Shown here: positions 43,494-51,913 of the stretch, piece by piece
Position numbering within the stretch: the stretch's first letter is position 1
Layout of the letters: every line of letters begins with the position of its first letter
Origin: a virus
Reading direction: 5' to 3' (one strand)
Virus record (IMG/VR): IMGVR_UViG_3300025131_000013
Span: 29,476-93,475 of that record
DNA: 64,000 nucleotides
Notes under the pieces: generated by a model
What the model was told of the DNA's origin: nothing
Databases searched by the model: none
What the model saw: the letters and a program-made list of their open reading frames with translations, nothing else
Program-made: the position numbers and the translations under genes

Positions 43494-44130
43494 CAAGAAC
43501 GTCAGTCCATACAGGTATTGGGATGCTAGATATAAGTCTTTTGGTGGCCCGGAATCGGTATTCAATAAATCGGGTGCTCATCGGGCTATGTATCTGGAGG
43601 CAGTATCTGCTTGTCTTCCGGTAGTGAATCGCAAGAGGAATGTTCGTATTCTTGATTTAGGTGCCGGCCCAGGATTAATGGGGTATATACTACATTCCAG
43701 AGGTCATATTGGGGAGAGGGATACCTACAGAGCGGTTGATTTCTCTAGAGAGGCAGAGAAAGGGTTTGGTGAATACTTTGTAGGTAGGAACGGGTATGAT
43801 TTCACTCGGGCTGATCTATCTTATACCTTGCTTCCTGAAGTGAGGGAGGAAAAATGGGATCTGATTATTTGTACAAAGTGTCTTGAGCATCTTACAGATG
43901 ACGTTAAGATAGTGAGGATGATGATTCGCCTACTAGATACGGACGGGCGTATTGTCATTGCTGTCCCCAGATATACAGACCTTTCGTATTTATTTTCCAC
44001 AAGGAAATATGTGACTCCTAGTCCTATAACAGATCTTTTGAAGAAGTCCAGCCTGCATGCTGACTCTAAGCAAGTTGATGGATGGTGGGTTATCTCAGGG
44101 GATACAAGGAAGAACTCATGGTTATTGTAG
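43486..44130 (+). CDS. SAM-dependent methyltransferase
   Basis: The 214-residue protein overlaps the previous gene by eight bases. VRILDLGAGPGLMGYIL is motif I, YRAVDFSREA motif II, WDLIICTKCLEHLTDD motif IV and DGRIVIAVP motif V of class I methyltransferases. The N-terminal YRYWDARYKSFGG segment resembles small-molecule or nucleic-acid methyltransferases. No target recognition domain is visible, so a sequence-specific DNA methylase is unlikely. It could methylate the product of the adjacent glycosyltransferase. Confidence 0.7.
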   Translation: MLNKNVSPYRYWDARYKSFGGPESVFNKSGAHRAMYLEAVSACLPVVNRKRNVRILDLGAGPGLMGYILHSRGHIGERDTYRAVDFSREAEKGFGEYFVGRNGYDFTRADLSYTLLPEVREEKWDLIICTKCLEHLTDDVKIVRMMIRLLDTDGRIVIAVPRYTDLSYLFSTRKYVTPSPITDLLKKSSLHADSKQVDGWWVISGDTRKNSWLL

Positions 44131-44243
44131 CTGGCATTCTTAATCAATTGGGTCAGGGCAAGAAGAATCCGTATGGGCCAATCTTCAGGGATGTAGATAT
44201 AGATAGGGAGGAAGCGAAAGATGGTCTTTCTGAAGAAGGCTGA
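44118..44243 (+). CDS. Possible small protein (41 aa)
   Basis: An ATG behind AAGGAAG (44107-44112), inside the end of the methyltransferase gene, opens a 41-codon frame. It runs 23 bases into the next gene. The product (MVIVAGILNQLGQGKKNPYG and an acidic end) has no recognised domain. The ribosome binding site and tight packing are the only support. Confidence 0.35.
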   Translation: MVIVAGILNQLGQGKKNPYGPIFRDVDIDREEAKDGLSEEG

Positions 44244-44733
44244 CATGAATAAGGCCATCGACGTTTGTGGTCATAATACTCTGCCTCGTAGATTTATGCT
44301 GGATATGGAGGAAGAATATGGCTTCGCTTACTGGGTAAGCGGAGTCTTGTTCTGGTTAATGAGGCCAGTAATGGCGGACTCCAATCGATATGATTTGATG
44401 AGGTTCTTTAGGGTTCATCGGAAGATCAGAGAAGTAGGATACGCAATCCATGAAGATATACCGACTCAGTTTAATCTGGTAGACGGCCAGGTAGATGGGA
44501 CTTACAATGCCCAATATGAAGTCTTTACAGACCTGCGCCATGCCCGGTATGTTGATGATGATTTGACGGACTGGACAAAGAAGGAGGTGAAGATCTGTAA
44601 GAAAGCAGCCAGTAACTTCCTCTCGGACCAAGCATATGGCGATTTAACCAAGTGGTGTCGTGCTGCTGCTCAGAAGCGTCTAGGTTTGAGAGAGCGGCAA
44701 TTACTCGTAGCTCATTTTGTAGACGGAGGTTGA
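44221..44733 (+). CDS. Unknown helical protein
   Basis: The 170-residue, mostly helical protein starts behind AGGGAGGAAG. Aromatic and charged residues alternate (YGFAYWVSGVLFWLMRP, then RFFRVHRKIREVGYAI), and a Cys-containing helix lies near the end (KKEVKICKKAASNFL). One hydrophobic segment (about 36-52) could be a membrane anchor or a protein core. No family recognised. Confidence 0.5.
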   Translation: MVFLKKADMNKAIDVCGHNTLPRRFMLDMEEEYGFAYWVSGVLFWLMRPVMADSNRYDLMRFFRVHRKIREVGYAIHEDIPTQFNLVDGQVDGTYNAQYEVFTDLRHARYVDDDLTDWTKKEVKICKKAASNFLSDQAYGDLTKWCRAAAQKRLGLRERQLLVAHFVDGG

Positions 44734-44734
44734 G

Positions 44735-45052
44735 ATGAAAGGCATTCCTGTAGTCAAGAATATTGGAAGAAAGGAAGCCCAGGAAGTGGCCAAGGCAGCT
44801 AGGTCGAAGGCCGAAGGGCTGAGGCAACTCGTAGAGTATCCAGACAAGCTAGCAGATATTATTGGTCGAGAGGCTCTGCTTCAAGTCGAGGTGTTTCAGC
44901 TTACTGACCAGGCTACTTCTGATCTTCCGAATGAGAAGTTGATTGAAGTGAACGAGTTGCTTGATCGGAAAGCAACTAAGCTCGCAGATCTTCTGAAGGA
45001 GAAGAAGAAGATCCAGGCTCTGATGGCTGGTAAGTCCAAGAAGAAACATTAG
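44735..45052 (+). CDS. Coiled-coil protein, unknown
   Basis: The 105-residue protein follows the previous gene by one base. It is helical throughout, rich in Lys, Glu and Ala, with heptad-like leucines in its second half (LIEVNELLDRKATKLADLL) and a basic tail. Function unknown. A DNA- or protein-binding accessory of the replication module is plausible. Confidence 0.5.
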   Translation: MKGIPVVKNIGRKEAQEVAKAARSKAEGLRQLVEYPDKLADIIGREALLQVEVFQLTDQATSDLPNEKLIEVNELLDRKATKLADLLKEKKKIQALMAGKSKKKH

Positions 45053-45292
45053 ATGATAACAATCCCTTACTATGAGATGTTTACTCCGGATGAGCAGGAG
45101 TTGGACACCCTCAATAAGGCTGGCGTTGAAGCCAACAAGGCAGGGTTTCGTTTTCACGCACAGAAGTGGTATCGTAAGATAGGGATGATTGGAGTTTCCC
45201 TTCCAGTCTTCCAGGAATCAAGAGAACAGCCGCTAACACTGGAGGATATTAAGGAATGGGAGCGAGTAAAAACGCAAGACGAACCCTTATAG
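45053..45292 (+). CDS. Unknown small protein
   Basis: The 79-residue protein's ATG abuts the previous TAG. It contains FHAQKWYRKIGMIGVSLPVF, a single compact hydrophobic stretch, and an acidic C-terminal helix. The end carries the ribosome binding site and start of the next gene (overlap 37 bases). No domain recognised. Confidence 0.45.
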   Translation: MITIPYYEMFTPDEQELDTLNKAGVEANKAGFRFHAQKWYRKIGMIGVSLPVFQESREQPLTLEDIKEWERVKTQDEPL

Positions 45293-46170
45293 AACTTGCT
45301 AAGGCGGCATTGATTGTCGTCGAGCGAGACGCTATGTATGGGAAGGAGTCTGTCACTCGACTTGGATTGAGAGGCAGATTCATGGATTTAGACCGGAAGT
45401 ATGCTCGGCTGAAGGAGCAACTCTGGGATCATCCGGTTGATCCAAAAGAAGATGAGAACTTTGAGTCTATTTTGGATGACCTTCGGGATCTTTGTAATTA
45501 TAGCGGCCTAGCGATTCCGGTATTGAGGGATGAGGCCGGCAAGAAGTATAAGAAATCGGAGTATAAGGACGCTGCTGCGCTCTTTTTGAAGTTCGCTCTC
45601 ACACTCGACCCAGAGATGAGAAAGCCCGCCCCGTATATCGAACCGAAACTAGAGATGGAAGCTGAGGAAACGGCTTCTACAGAGCCGGAGAAAAAGTCCA
45701 AGCCAGTTGTTAAGAACAAGAGGACGAGGCGTTCTGAGGTAGAGAGGAAGCTGAAGCTGCTCGACGGAGATGATATTGCCGAGACTGCTTTTGATGCTTC
45801 GACCAAGATCGACGGTATGACGGCTGAGGCCGCATCTCTGATGATGTATTCTTGGGCTAAGCTGGATAATCTTGGTAAGGGTGGTGAGACCAACCCTCTT
45901 TCATCGGCCCAACTTAAGCCGAAGGCAATTGCCAAGAAGGTTGTTAACGATGATGATGTCGTTGATAGTGTGATGAAACATTGCGGTCTTTCGGACAAGA
46001 AGGAGATGATAGTTCTGGCTGAGAAGTTCTTTGAGTTCGCTCTTGTGGAACTTGATATTATAGAAGGCGATAAAGCAGCTGATCCGAAGCAAATGACTAA
46101 GACAGCTAAGGCAGACCCTGAGGTAATTGGTCGAAGCGGTGACGATACAGTCCTCGAAGTGAACGACTGA
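45256..46170 (+). CDS. DUF1599 (Nmad1)-like domain protein
   Basis: The 304-residue protein starts behind GGAGG. Residues about 10-95 (ALIVVERDAMYGKESVTRLG, RGRFMDLDRKYARLKEQLW, ILDDLRDLCNYSGLAI) follow the DUF1599 pattern, also named nucleotide-modification-associated domain 1. It has a Y-G motif, an F-x-D-x-x-x-K-x-x-R-L helix and a D-L-x-x-Y-x helix. In phages this domain occurs next to enzymes of modified nucleotides. The middle is a charged linker (about 130-165) and the end a second helical domain (NDDDVVDSVMKHCGLSDKKE). Its neighbours include a glycosyltransferase and a methyltransferase. Confidence 0.55.
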   Translation: MGASKNARRTLIELAKAALIVVERDAMYGKESVTRLGLRGRFMDLDRKYARLKEQLWDHPVDPKEDENFESILDDLRDLCNYSGLAIPVLRDEAGKKYKKSEYKDAAALFLKFALTLDPEMRKPAPYIEPKLEMEAEETASTEPEKKSKPVVKNKRTRRSEVERKLKLLDGDDIAETAFDASTKIDGMTAEAASLMMYSWAKLDNLGKGGETNPLSSAQLKPKAIAKKVVNDDDVVDSVMKHCGLSDKKEMIVLAEKFFEFALVELDIIEGDKAADPKQMTKTAKADPEVIGRSGDDTVLEVND

Positions 46171-46180
46171 AAGGGTGAGA

Positions 46181-46226
46181 CGCCTCCTCAGACAAAGGGG
46201 AGGCGGTCACGCCCCAGTTTGGGGCG
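46181..46226 (+). promoter_or_regulatory. Tandem hairpins before DNA polymerase gene
   Basis: CGCCTCC (46181-46187) pairs with GGAGGCG (46199-46205). Right after it CGCCCCA (46210-46216) pairs with TGGGGCG (46220-46226) around GTT. Both stems are perfect. They lie in the 107-base leader of the polymerase gene and have no T-run, so mRNA processing or translational control is as likely as termination. Confidence 0.5.
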
Positions 46227-46277
46227 ATCAAGCGGTTGGGTGATGGCTTACTGGTGGTTTTACGATAGGTGGTTAAA

Positions 46278-49200
46278 GTGCCTGACAATTTTGTTCATCT
46301 TCACGCTCATACTGAGTATAGCTCACTCGACGGGATGGCTAAACTTGCCGCTTCTGTCGGTCGAGCCAAAGACTACGGACAAACTGCCTTAGCCATAACG
46401 GATCACGGCGTAACTAATGGCTGGGTAAAGTTCTGGAAGGAGTGTAGATCGGCAGAGATTAAGCCAATCCTTGGAGTGGAGTTCTACATAGTAGATGATA
46501 TGGAGCGTCGAGGATTGACTGACGCAGAGAAACTGAAGTATTGTAAGGATTTGACCGGAAAGGCCCTGCGGTCTAAGATGGCCGAGGTTCAGAAAGCTCT
46601 CGGTTTGAGGAAGCGATACCATTGTATCGCTTTGGCTAAGAATTATCAAGGATACAGAAATATCCTTCGGCTTGTTAGTGAGTCCAATAAGCGAGGGTTC
46701 TATTATAAGCCAAGAATAGACTACAAGACTCTTTTTGAACTCAAACAGGGTCTTATCGTCACATCGGGCTGTATGGCGGGAAAGATCCCACAGTTCATAT
46801 TAGCCTCGGAAGGCAAGTCCTTCTACTCCGATGTATCCTATGATATTGATGCGACCGATGATGCCTCGTCTGAAGAGATAGATGAGATGTGGAGTCGTAT
46901 GAAGGAGGAATTTGGTGGCGATTTCTACGCCGAAATCCAGTCCATTGATATGGAAGAGCAGTCTATTGTTAACGCAGGAGTAGCCTCATATGCCTCAGAA
47001 TATGAGGTCCCGCTCATTGCTACAAACGACATCCACTACGTCGGACAAAACGATTGTGTCGCTCATGATGTCCTGCTTGCGATCCAAACCTCCTTCGGAT
47101 ATAACGTCAAGCGAATTGACGATCCGACACGTTGGCGTTTTACTACAGAAGAACTTTGGCTTAAGGACCGCCATCAAATGGTTGAGGATCTCAAGGATTT
47201 TAATGCTCTTGAGGATTTGCCGGCAAGTATTATTGAGACGGCTTGTGATAATACCATGGAGGTCGCAGATAAGATTACTTTTGCGCCATGGGATCAATTC
47301 TCTGATCCAAAAGTCACCCCTTCGGTATATCTTCCAAGAGATTACTACCCACATTCATATAAGTCTGCGATGCGGAAGACAGAGAAGTATTGGGTAGGAT
47401 GCGAGAAGATGCTCTGGGACTGGTGTAAGGACGGATGGAAACGGAAGATTCGCGGAAGAGTGGATCCTGGATTACACAAGCAGTATAAGGAACGGCTGAA
47501 GTATGAATTCAATATGGTGAAGGAGCTAGGATTCCTTGAATATTTTATTATCATTGCCGACCTTATTAAGTGGGCTAAAGGCCAAGATATTGTGGTCGGA
47601 CCAGCACGCGGTAGCGCAGCTTCCAGTTTGGTATGTTACTTGGCCGATATCACGGAGATTGATCCGATCCCTTGGCGGCTTCTGTTCGAGCGTTTTATCA
47701 GTCCTAACCGCACCGACAATCCAGATGTCGACATTGATTTCGCTCCAGATAGACGGGATGAGATCAAGACCTACCTCTCAGAGAAATATGGTAGTGAACG
47801 TGTCGCCCTTGTCGGCTCCAATATTCTGTTTAAAGGAAAGCTGGTTCTTCAAGATGTTGCTCGTGTTTACGGGCTTACACCCAAGGATATTGAAGAGGTT
47901 AAGAAGCTCATTATCGTCCGATCAGGTGCTGATCGTCGAGCAAGTTTCACCCTTATGGATTCTATGGATGAATTTGAGATTTGCCGGAAATTTGCGAAAG
48001 AGAATCCAGAGGTGGTCACTGCTGCGGCAGAACTTGAAGGTCAGGTCAAGGCTAATGGCGTGCATGCTGGAGGTGTTCTTGTTGCGGATAAGCCGCTATG
48101 GAATTATTGTAGTGTGCGACTCGATGCTAAGACAGGTAACTTCGTAGCCAACGCAGATAAGCACGATATTGAGGATCTCGGACTTCTGAAGATTGACGTA
48201 TTAGGAGTAGATGAGTTGACGATGATCTCTAGGGCAGTTAAGTTAATTGAGAGGCGCCACGGTGTTACTATTAAGCCGTGGGAGATCCCAGTAGATGATG
48301 GAGACACTTTTGAAGAGATGTCGTTCGGAAATACCGTTGGAGTATTTCAATTCCACTCTAAAGGAATTACTCGACTCTCCCAGAATGTGCAACCTGATTG
48401 CTTTGAGGATGTTGCTGCTATCACGGCGTTGCACCGTCCTGGACCGCTACACTCTGGCGCAGCTTATTCTTACGGACCACTTAAGCGAGAGGAAAAGCCC
48501 AGACGAAACTGGCATCCAATCGTCCAAGAGATTTGTAACGATACCTATGGAGAGATCCTCTACCAAGAGCAGCTCATGGGCATCGTCAGGGAGTGTGCTG
48601 GTTTCTCTTGGAAGCAGACTGGTGACTTACGGAAAACGATCTCCAAGAATGTAGGCGTTGAATACTTCCACGATGAATATCTGCCCCCTTGGCTAAAGGG
48701 ATGCTATGAGAACCCGAAGTGGATAGAGGGTCTGGCGATTACAGATCCGAAAGCGTATATGGAGGTAAAGGATAAGCCAAAGAAGCTGAAGAAGCTCTCA
48801 GATAATAGAGCTGAAGCTACTTTCACCTCCTTTATGAATTTCGGTTCGTGGAGTATGAATAAGTGCCACGCCGTTGCGTATGGTATGATAACCTATGTGT
48901 CGATGTGGCTCAAGACCCACTACCCGCTAGAGTTTATGTGCGCATGCATCGAAACGGAAAACAATGAGAGCGAACGAAGAAAGCTCATCACTGAACTTAA
49001 GCGCATCGGGATACCGATCCATGGACCGAATATTAATAAGTCGGACATTAAGTTCGGAATTGAGGAGGACGGCATTCGTTGTGGACTTCAAGACGTTAAG
49101 GGTGTTGGTGAAAAGGCTTGCACCTCTATCGTCGAATCAGGGCCGTATAAAGGCATATTTGATTTTGAGCGAAAGGTCAATCGACGTGTCGTCCACAAGG

Positions 49201-50306
49201 GTGTTATTAGAAGCCTCATCTGTGCGGGTGCTTTTGAGGACTTTTATGCTAATACAAAAGTCCTTCTTGATCGCTATGAAGAGATGCTCGCTGACGCCAA
49301 AAGATACGATGGTAAGTTGCCAAAGGAAGTCAGAAAGCGATGGAGAAAGGATCTCTCTAGTGATAGAGATGCCTTCACTGAGGAAGAGGAAACTCGGCTC
49401 AAGGAGCGATTTACCACTATGGTTCAGGGCGATGCGCTCATTACTTACTATAATGGGTTCCTCGACTCCCTCAAAGTTCCTTGGCAATCTGTTGAGGATG
49501 TTGGCGAATTGGCTGAAAGCGGAGAGCAGATTAAGAAGCCAGTCTACGTAAGGGCAATAATACGATCTATTGATCTCAAGCGTTACTCACAGGAAGTGAA
49601 CTACGTAGTGGGTGACGAGCAAGATTTCCGGTATTGTCTTCTCGATCTTGAGGACGAGACAGACTTTATTATGGGATCCTGCGAGGCCGAAGTATATGCC
49701 CGACATGAAAAGCTCTTGTGGGAATGGGGGACTGGAACTCCGGTCCTTGTCAAAGGAAATCTGGCTAGTGGTAGGAGGAAGCTATACGTTACAGAGATGG
49801 CTTCGCTTGACGATTTACGATTCCGCTTTGAAGGTGGTAAGGGGTTTGGATCATTGGAGCGTAATGAGGCCGCAGTTTTGCGTACAAATCCAGGCAACCC
49901 GAGAGGGATTGGAAGCGTTCGTAAGAGGGCAAGTAAAATCCTCAATGGCCTTGCTTGCTGTGAACAAGCATGGAATAAAGGGAATTTTACAGCCGCCGGA
50001 TATATCTCTAGAGCAAAGGTAGTCCAGACCAAGAAAGATAAGAGGGATATGATGTTTGCTTCGCTTGAGGACGAGACAGGGATGATTCCGGTCATGGTCT
50101 GGCCGAATGATACTGCGGCTGATGGAGGATGGATTAGGAAGGTATTTGAGAACGCTGAAGCTAAGGGTTTGGCTGTAAAGGTGAGACTAAGGCGGATGCC
50201 TGGGAATGAGAAATTCCCTGAGACTAAATTCGTAGTGGACTATAGAGGTAGACCATCTGTGATGCCTTTAACTGCAAAGAATATCAAGGCGCTCAGTAAT
50301 GTATAG
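46278..50306 (+). CDS. dnaE: DNA polymerase III alpha subunit (C family)
   Basis: The protein has 1342 residues from GTG at 46278, five bases after AGGTGG; a GTG three codons earlier overlaps that site. The PHP domain begins HLHAHTEYSSLDG (7-19) and has ITDHG (40-44) and GVEFY (66-70), keeping the metal-binding His and Asp residues. The polymerase core has PDVDIDF with Asp485 and Asp487, and KIDVLG with Asp640, matching the three catalytic aspartates of C-family enzymes. A C-terminal OB fold (FTAAGYISRAKVVQTKKDKR, then FASLEDETGMIPV) follows. No separate epsilon proofreading gene was seen, so the PHP domain may proofread. Confidence 0.93.
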   Translation: MPDNFVHLHAHTEYSSLDGMAKLAASVGRAKDYGQTALAITDHGVTNGWVKFWKECRSAEIKPILGVEFYIVDDMERRGLTDAEKLKYCKDLTGKALRSKMAEVQKALGLRKRYHCIALAKNYQGYRNILRLVSESNKRGFYYKPRIDYKTLFELKQGLIVTSGCMAGKIPQFILASEGKSFYSDVSYDIDATDDASSEEIDEMWSRMKEEFGGDFYAEIQSIDMEEQSIVNAGVASYASEYEVPLIATNDIHYVGQNDCVAHDVLLAIQTSFGYNVKRIDDPTRWRFTTEELWLKDRHQMVEDLKDFNALEDLPASIIETACDNTMEVADKITFAPWDQFSDPKVTPSVYLPRDYYPHSYKSAMRKTEKYWVGCEKMLWDWCKDGWKRKIRGRVDPGLHKQYKERLKYEFNMVKELGFLEYFIIIADLIKWAKGQDIVVGPARGSAASSLVCYLADITEIDPIPWRLLFERFISPNRTDNPDVDIDFAPDRRDEIKTYLSEKYGSERVALVGSNILFKGKLVLQDVARVYGLTPKDIEEVKKLIIVRSGADRRASFTLMDSMDEFEICRKFAKENPEVVTAAAELEGQVKANGVHAGGVLVADKPLWNYCSVRLDAKTGNFVANADKHDIEDLGLLKIDVLGVDELTMISRAVKLIERRHGVTIKPWEIPVDDGDTFEEMSFGNTVGVFQFHSKGITRLSQNVQPDCFEDVAAITALHRPGPLHSGAAYSYGPLKREEKPRRNWHPIVQEICNDTYGEILYQEQLMGIVRECAGFSWKQTGDLRKTISKNVGVEYFHDEYLPPWLKGCYENPKWIEGLAITDPKAYMEVKDKPKKLKKLSDNRAEATFTSFMNFGSWSMNKCHAVAYGMITYVSMWLKTHYPLEFMCACIETENNESERRKLITELKRIGIPIHGPNINKSDIKFGIEEDGIRCGLQDVKGVGEKACTSIVESGPYKGIFDFERKVNRRVVHKGVIRSLICAGAFEDFYANTKVLLDRYEEMLADAKRYDGKLPKEVRKRWRKDLSSDRDAFTEEEETRLKERFTTMVQGDALITYYNGFLDSLKVPWQSVEDVGELAESGEQIKKPVYVRAIIRSIDLKRYSQEVNYVVGDEQDFRYCLLDLEDETDFIMGSCEAEVYARHEKLLWEWGTGTPVLVKGNLASGRRKLYVTEMASLDDLRFRFEGGKGFGSLERNEAAVLRTNPGNPRGIGSVRKRASKILNGLACCEQAWNKGNFTAAGYISRAKVVQTKKDKRDMMFASLEDETGMIPVMVWPNDTAADGGWIRKVFENAEAKGLAVKVRLRRMPGNEKFPETKFVVDYRGRPSVMPLTAKNIKALSNV

Positions 50307-50308
50307 TA

Positions 50309-50389
50309 GATTAAGAGGGTATAGCGTCCCATGGCGTTAAACCTCTCCTTGGTTGGGGCATCGGACAGGCATGTTCGGTGCCCTTAATC
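50309..50389 (+). promoter_or_regulatory. Three-way-junction RNA element after polymerase gene
   Basis: GATTAAG (50309-50315) is complementary to CTTAATC (50383-50389) and would close a junction. Inside it, AGAGG with CCTCT plus TAGCG with CGTTA make one arm (about 50314-50346). GGGCATCG with CGGTGCCC (one wobble, about 50356-50384) makes another. The element ends 19 bases before the start at 50409. It may be a leader structure or a processing site. Confidence 0.4.
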
Positions 50390-50408
50390 TGTCTAGGAGG
50401 TCAAGAGT

Positions 50409-50654
50409 ATGAGGGCAACAGTTGAAGTTGAGGAGATAGTAGCATTGGCGCAGTATAAGAATATCAAGATCAGAGTCTGCCTTGATGGTGAGTGCGAATC
50501 AGATGAGGAGATTGATGAGCTAGCAGTAAAGGCAGCAGGAGCAGTCAAGAGGCAGGTCAAAAGGACGATCAAGTCTCTGGATGGAGGATGCCTCGCAGGA
50601 GGGCTTAGTAAGCAGTGGGCCTATAAGAACGGGAGGAAGAAGCGTGAAAACTGA
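50409..50654 (+). CDS. Unknown small protein
   Basis: The 81-residue protein starts eight bases after AGGAGG. It has an N-terminal alpha/beta part (VEVEEIVALAQYKNIKIRV), an acidic turn (ECESDEEIDEL) and a basic helical end with GGCLAGGLSKQW. Its last codons contain the ribosome binding site of the next gene. No family recognised. Confidence 0.5.
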   Translation: MRATVEVEEIVALAQYKNIKIRVCLDGECESDEEIDELAVKAAGAVKRQVKRTIKSLDGGCLAGGLSKQWAYKNGRKKREN

Positions 50655-50868
50655 TTTCGCAAGGGACATACCTGTTGGTGCTACGGTTGACTTGGGTGTT
50701 AGGGGCAGGCAGATCGTTAGGCAAAAGACGAGTGACGGGATTATATTTGCTAGTGTGGGGGAGTTTACTCCTGCTACTAGAGTCCCTGCTGATATAGGGG
50801 TAGCATGGGATGACTATGCCTACGGATTTCTCCGTGCGCAGGATAGGGTAGGCGCGTCCTATGGCTAA
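50644..50868 (+). CDS. Unknown small beta-rich protein
   Basis: The 74-residue protein is taken from GTG at 50644, about eight bases after GGGAGG; longer frames have no good site. The sequence (IPVGATVDLGVRGRQIV, then DGIIFASVGEFTPATRV) suggests a small beta barrel, possibly nucleic-acid binding. It overlaps both neighbours. Function unknown. Confidence 0.45.
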   Translation: MKTDFARDIPVGATVDLGVRGRQIVRQKTSDGIIFASVGEFTPATRVPADIGVAWDDYAYGFLRAQDRVGASYG

Positions 50869-51589
50869 GAATGCAGACGCTGGAGAGAAGTGGGGAAGTG
50901 CGTTCGTGCGCGCTAACGTAAAGAAACCCCGACCGAGGGCAAAGACCTTCCTCAGCGTTAAGAGGCGTGCTGAGAGGAACCTCGAAATTGGGACCGAAGA
51001 ACTCTCTGAAGCCATTGAAGGACTTGCCTCCTTGGCCAATGTGGGTGACCTCCCCGCAGGCATCGGCTCGGACGATATTGATCATGTCCAGACTCATCTT
51101 ATGATCCCAGAGGATGATCTGGATAATCCGATCATAGTCACTAAGCATATGAATCGCCTACCTTCTATCTCAACTCGGTGGGGGATGATTGGCGTTCGGG
51201 TTGAGCGTGCTCTGGATGAGATAACCCGAGAGCATGATCGCTGGGTAGCAGAAGCAAAGATAGGAATCAGGGACGTTCTGTTCCAGAAGTCTAGGGATGA
51301 GGGCGCAACTGCTAACAACTCTGTTCCGACCAAATCCGACATCGAAGCACAGTTTCTTGTCCTGTATAATGAAGATGAGGGCTACATCCAGCGACGACAG
51401 ATGATGAAGGATATGGAACATGTTAAGGATTATATTAGTATTATCGTGAAGTCAATCGATAAAGCGTGTGATATGATTCAGAATATCGGCCACATGAACC
51501 GGATGATGGTTGAACAAGGGGCCATCATTGTAAGGAATAGAAAGGGAGAAAATGAATCGCGCCGACAAACTCGCAAAAGCAAAGGCTGA
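50861..51589 (+). CDS. UvsY-like recombination mediator candidate
   Basis: The 242-residue protein has a basic N-terminus (KKPRPRAKTFLSVKRRAER). From about residue 105 a long helical region follows: STRWGMIGVRVERALDEI, then REHDRWVAEAKIGIRDVLF, PTKSDIEAQF, and a last helix pair YIQRRQMMKDMEHVKDYI. The alternation of helices, an acidic linker and a late helix with HMNRMM-type end parallels T4 UvsY, the mediator that loads the recombinase on ssDNA. The neighbours (ssDNA-binding protein, RecA, gp46/47-like) fit. Direct sequence identity is low, so this is a hypothesis. Confidence 0.35.
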   Translation: MAKNADAGEKWGSAFVRANVKKPRPRAKTFLSVKRRAERNLEIGTEELSEAIEGLASLANVGDLPAGIGSDDIDHVQTHLMIPEDDLDNPIIVTKHMNRLPSISTRWGMIGVRVERALDEITREHDRWVAEAKIGIRDVLFQKSRDEGATANNSVPTKSDIEAQFLVLYNEDEGYIQRRQMMKDMEHVKDYISIIVKSIDKACDMIQNIGHMNRMMVEQGAIIVRNRKGENESRRQTRKSKG

Positions 51590-51767
51590 TCTGGCTAATC
51601 TTGAGTCTGTAAAGAATTACAACCAGCAAAGGTTGTATCGCGGTCCTATTAGAAAGTTGAGGGAGGAAATTGTAAAGTTGCAGAAGCAGTCTTATTCCAG
51701 GCGAGCAACAAGGATTGCTGAAGAATCGATCGATAAGACGGGGAGCAACGAAAGCAGCGATGTATAA
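51552..51767 (+). CDS. Small coiled-coil protein
   Basis: The 71-residue, highly charged helix protein (ADKLAKAKADLANLESVKN, then RKLREEIVKLQKQSYSRR) starts behind AAAGGGAG within the end of the preceding gene (38-base overlap). It could dimerise as a coiled coil and bind nucleic acid or a recombination partner. No family recognised. Confidence 0.45.
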   Translation: MNRADKLAKAKADLANLESVKNYNQQRLYRGPIRKLREEIVKLQKQSYSRRATRIAEESIDKTGSNESSDV

Positions 51768-51820
51768 GTAGACGGTTAAAGATTCCGCGTGTGCGAATCC
51801 TAGACCCAGGCACCCTCAAA

Positions 51821-51853
51821 GCTCTCGTTAGCACGCCCACTGCTAACGAGAGC
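51821..51853 (+). promoter_or_regulatory. Perfect 13-bp hairpin before ssDNA-binding protein gene
   Basis: GCTCTCGTTAGCA (51821-51833) and TGCTAACGAGAGC (51841-51853) pair without mismatch around CGCCCAC. No T-run follows. It lies in a 146-base gene-free leader. It could stabilise or regulate the ssDNA-binding protein mRNA, as autoregulation of such proteins is known in T4. Confidence 0.5.
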
Positions 51854-51913
51854 CTAGTATCAAACTGACCTTAGCCCAATGTGGCCACGGTCCAAAACGA
51901 AAGGAGTAGTGGG

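Noticed and set aside
51768-51820. tRNA-like segment
   Set aside because: GCGAATCC resembles a T-loop, but no acceptor, D or anticodon stems can be drawn around it.
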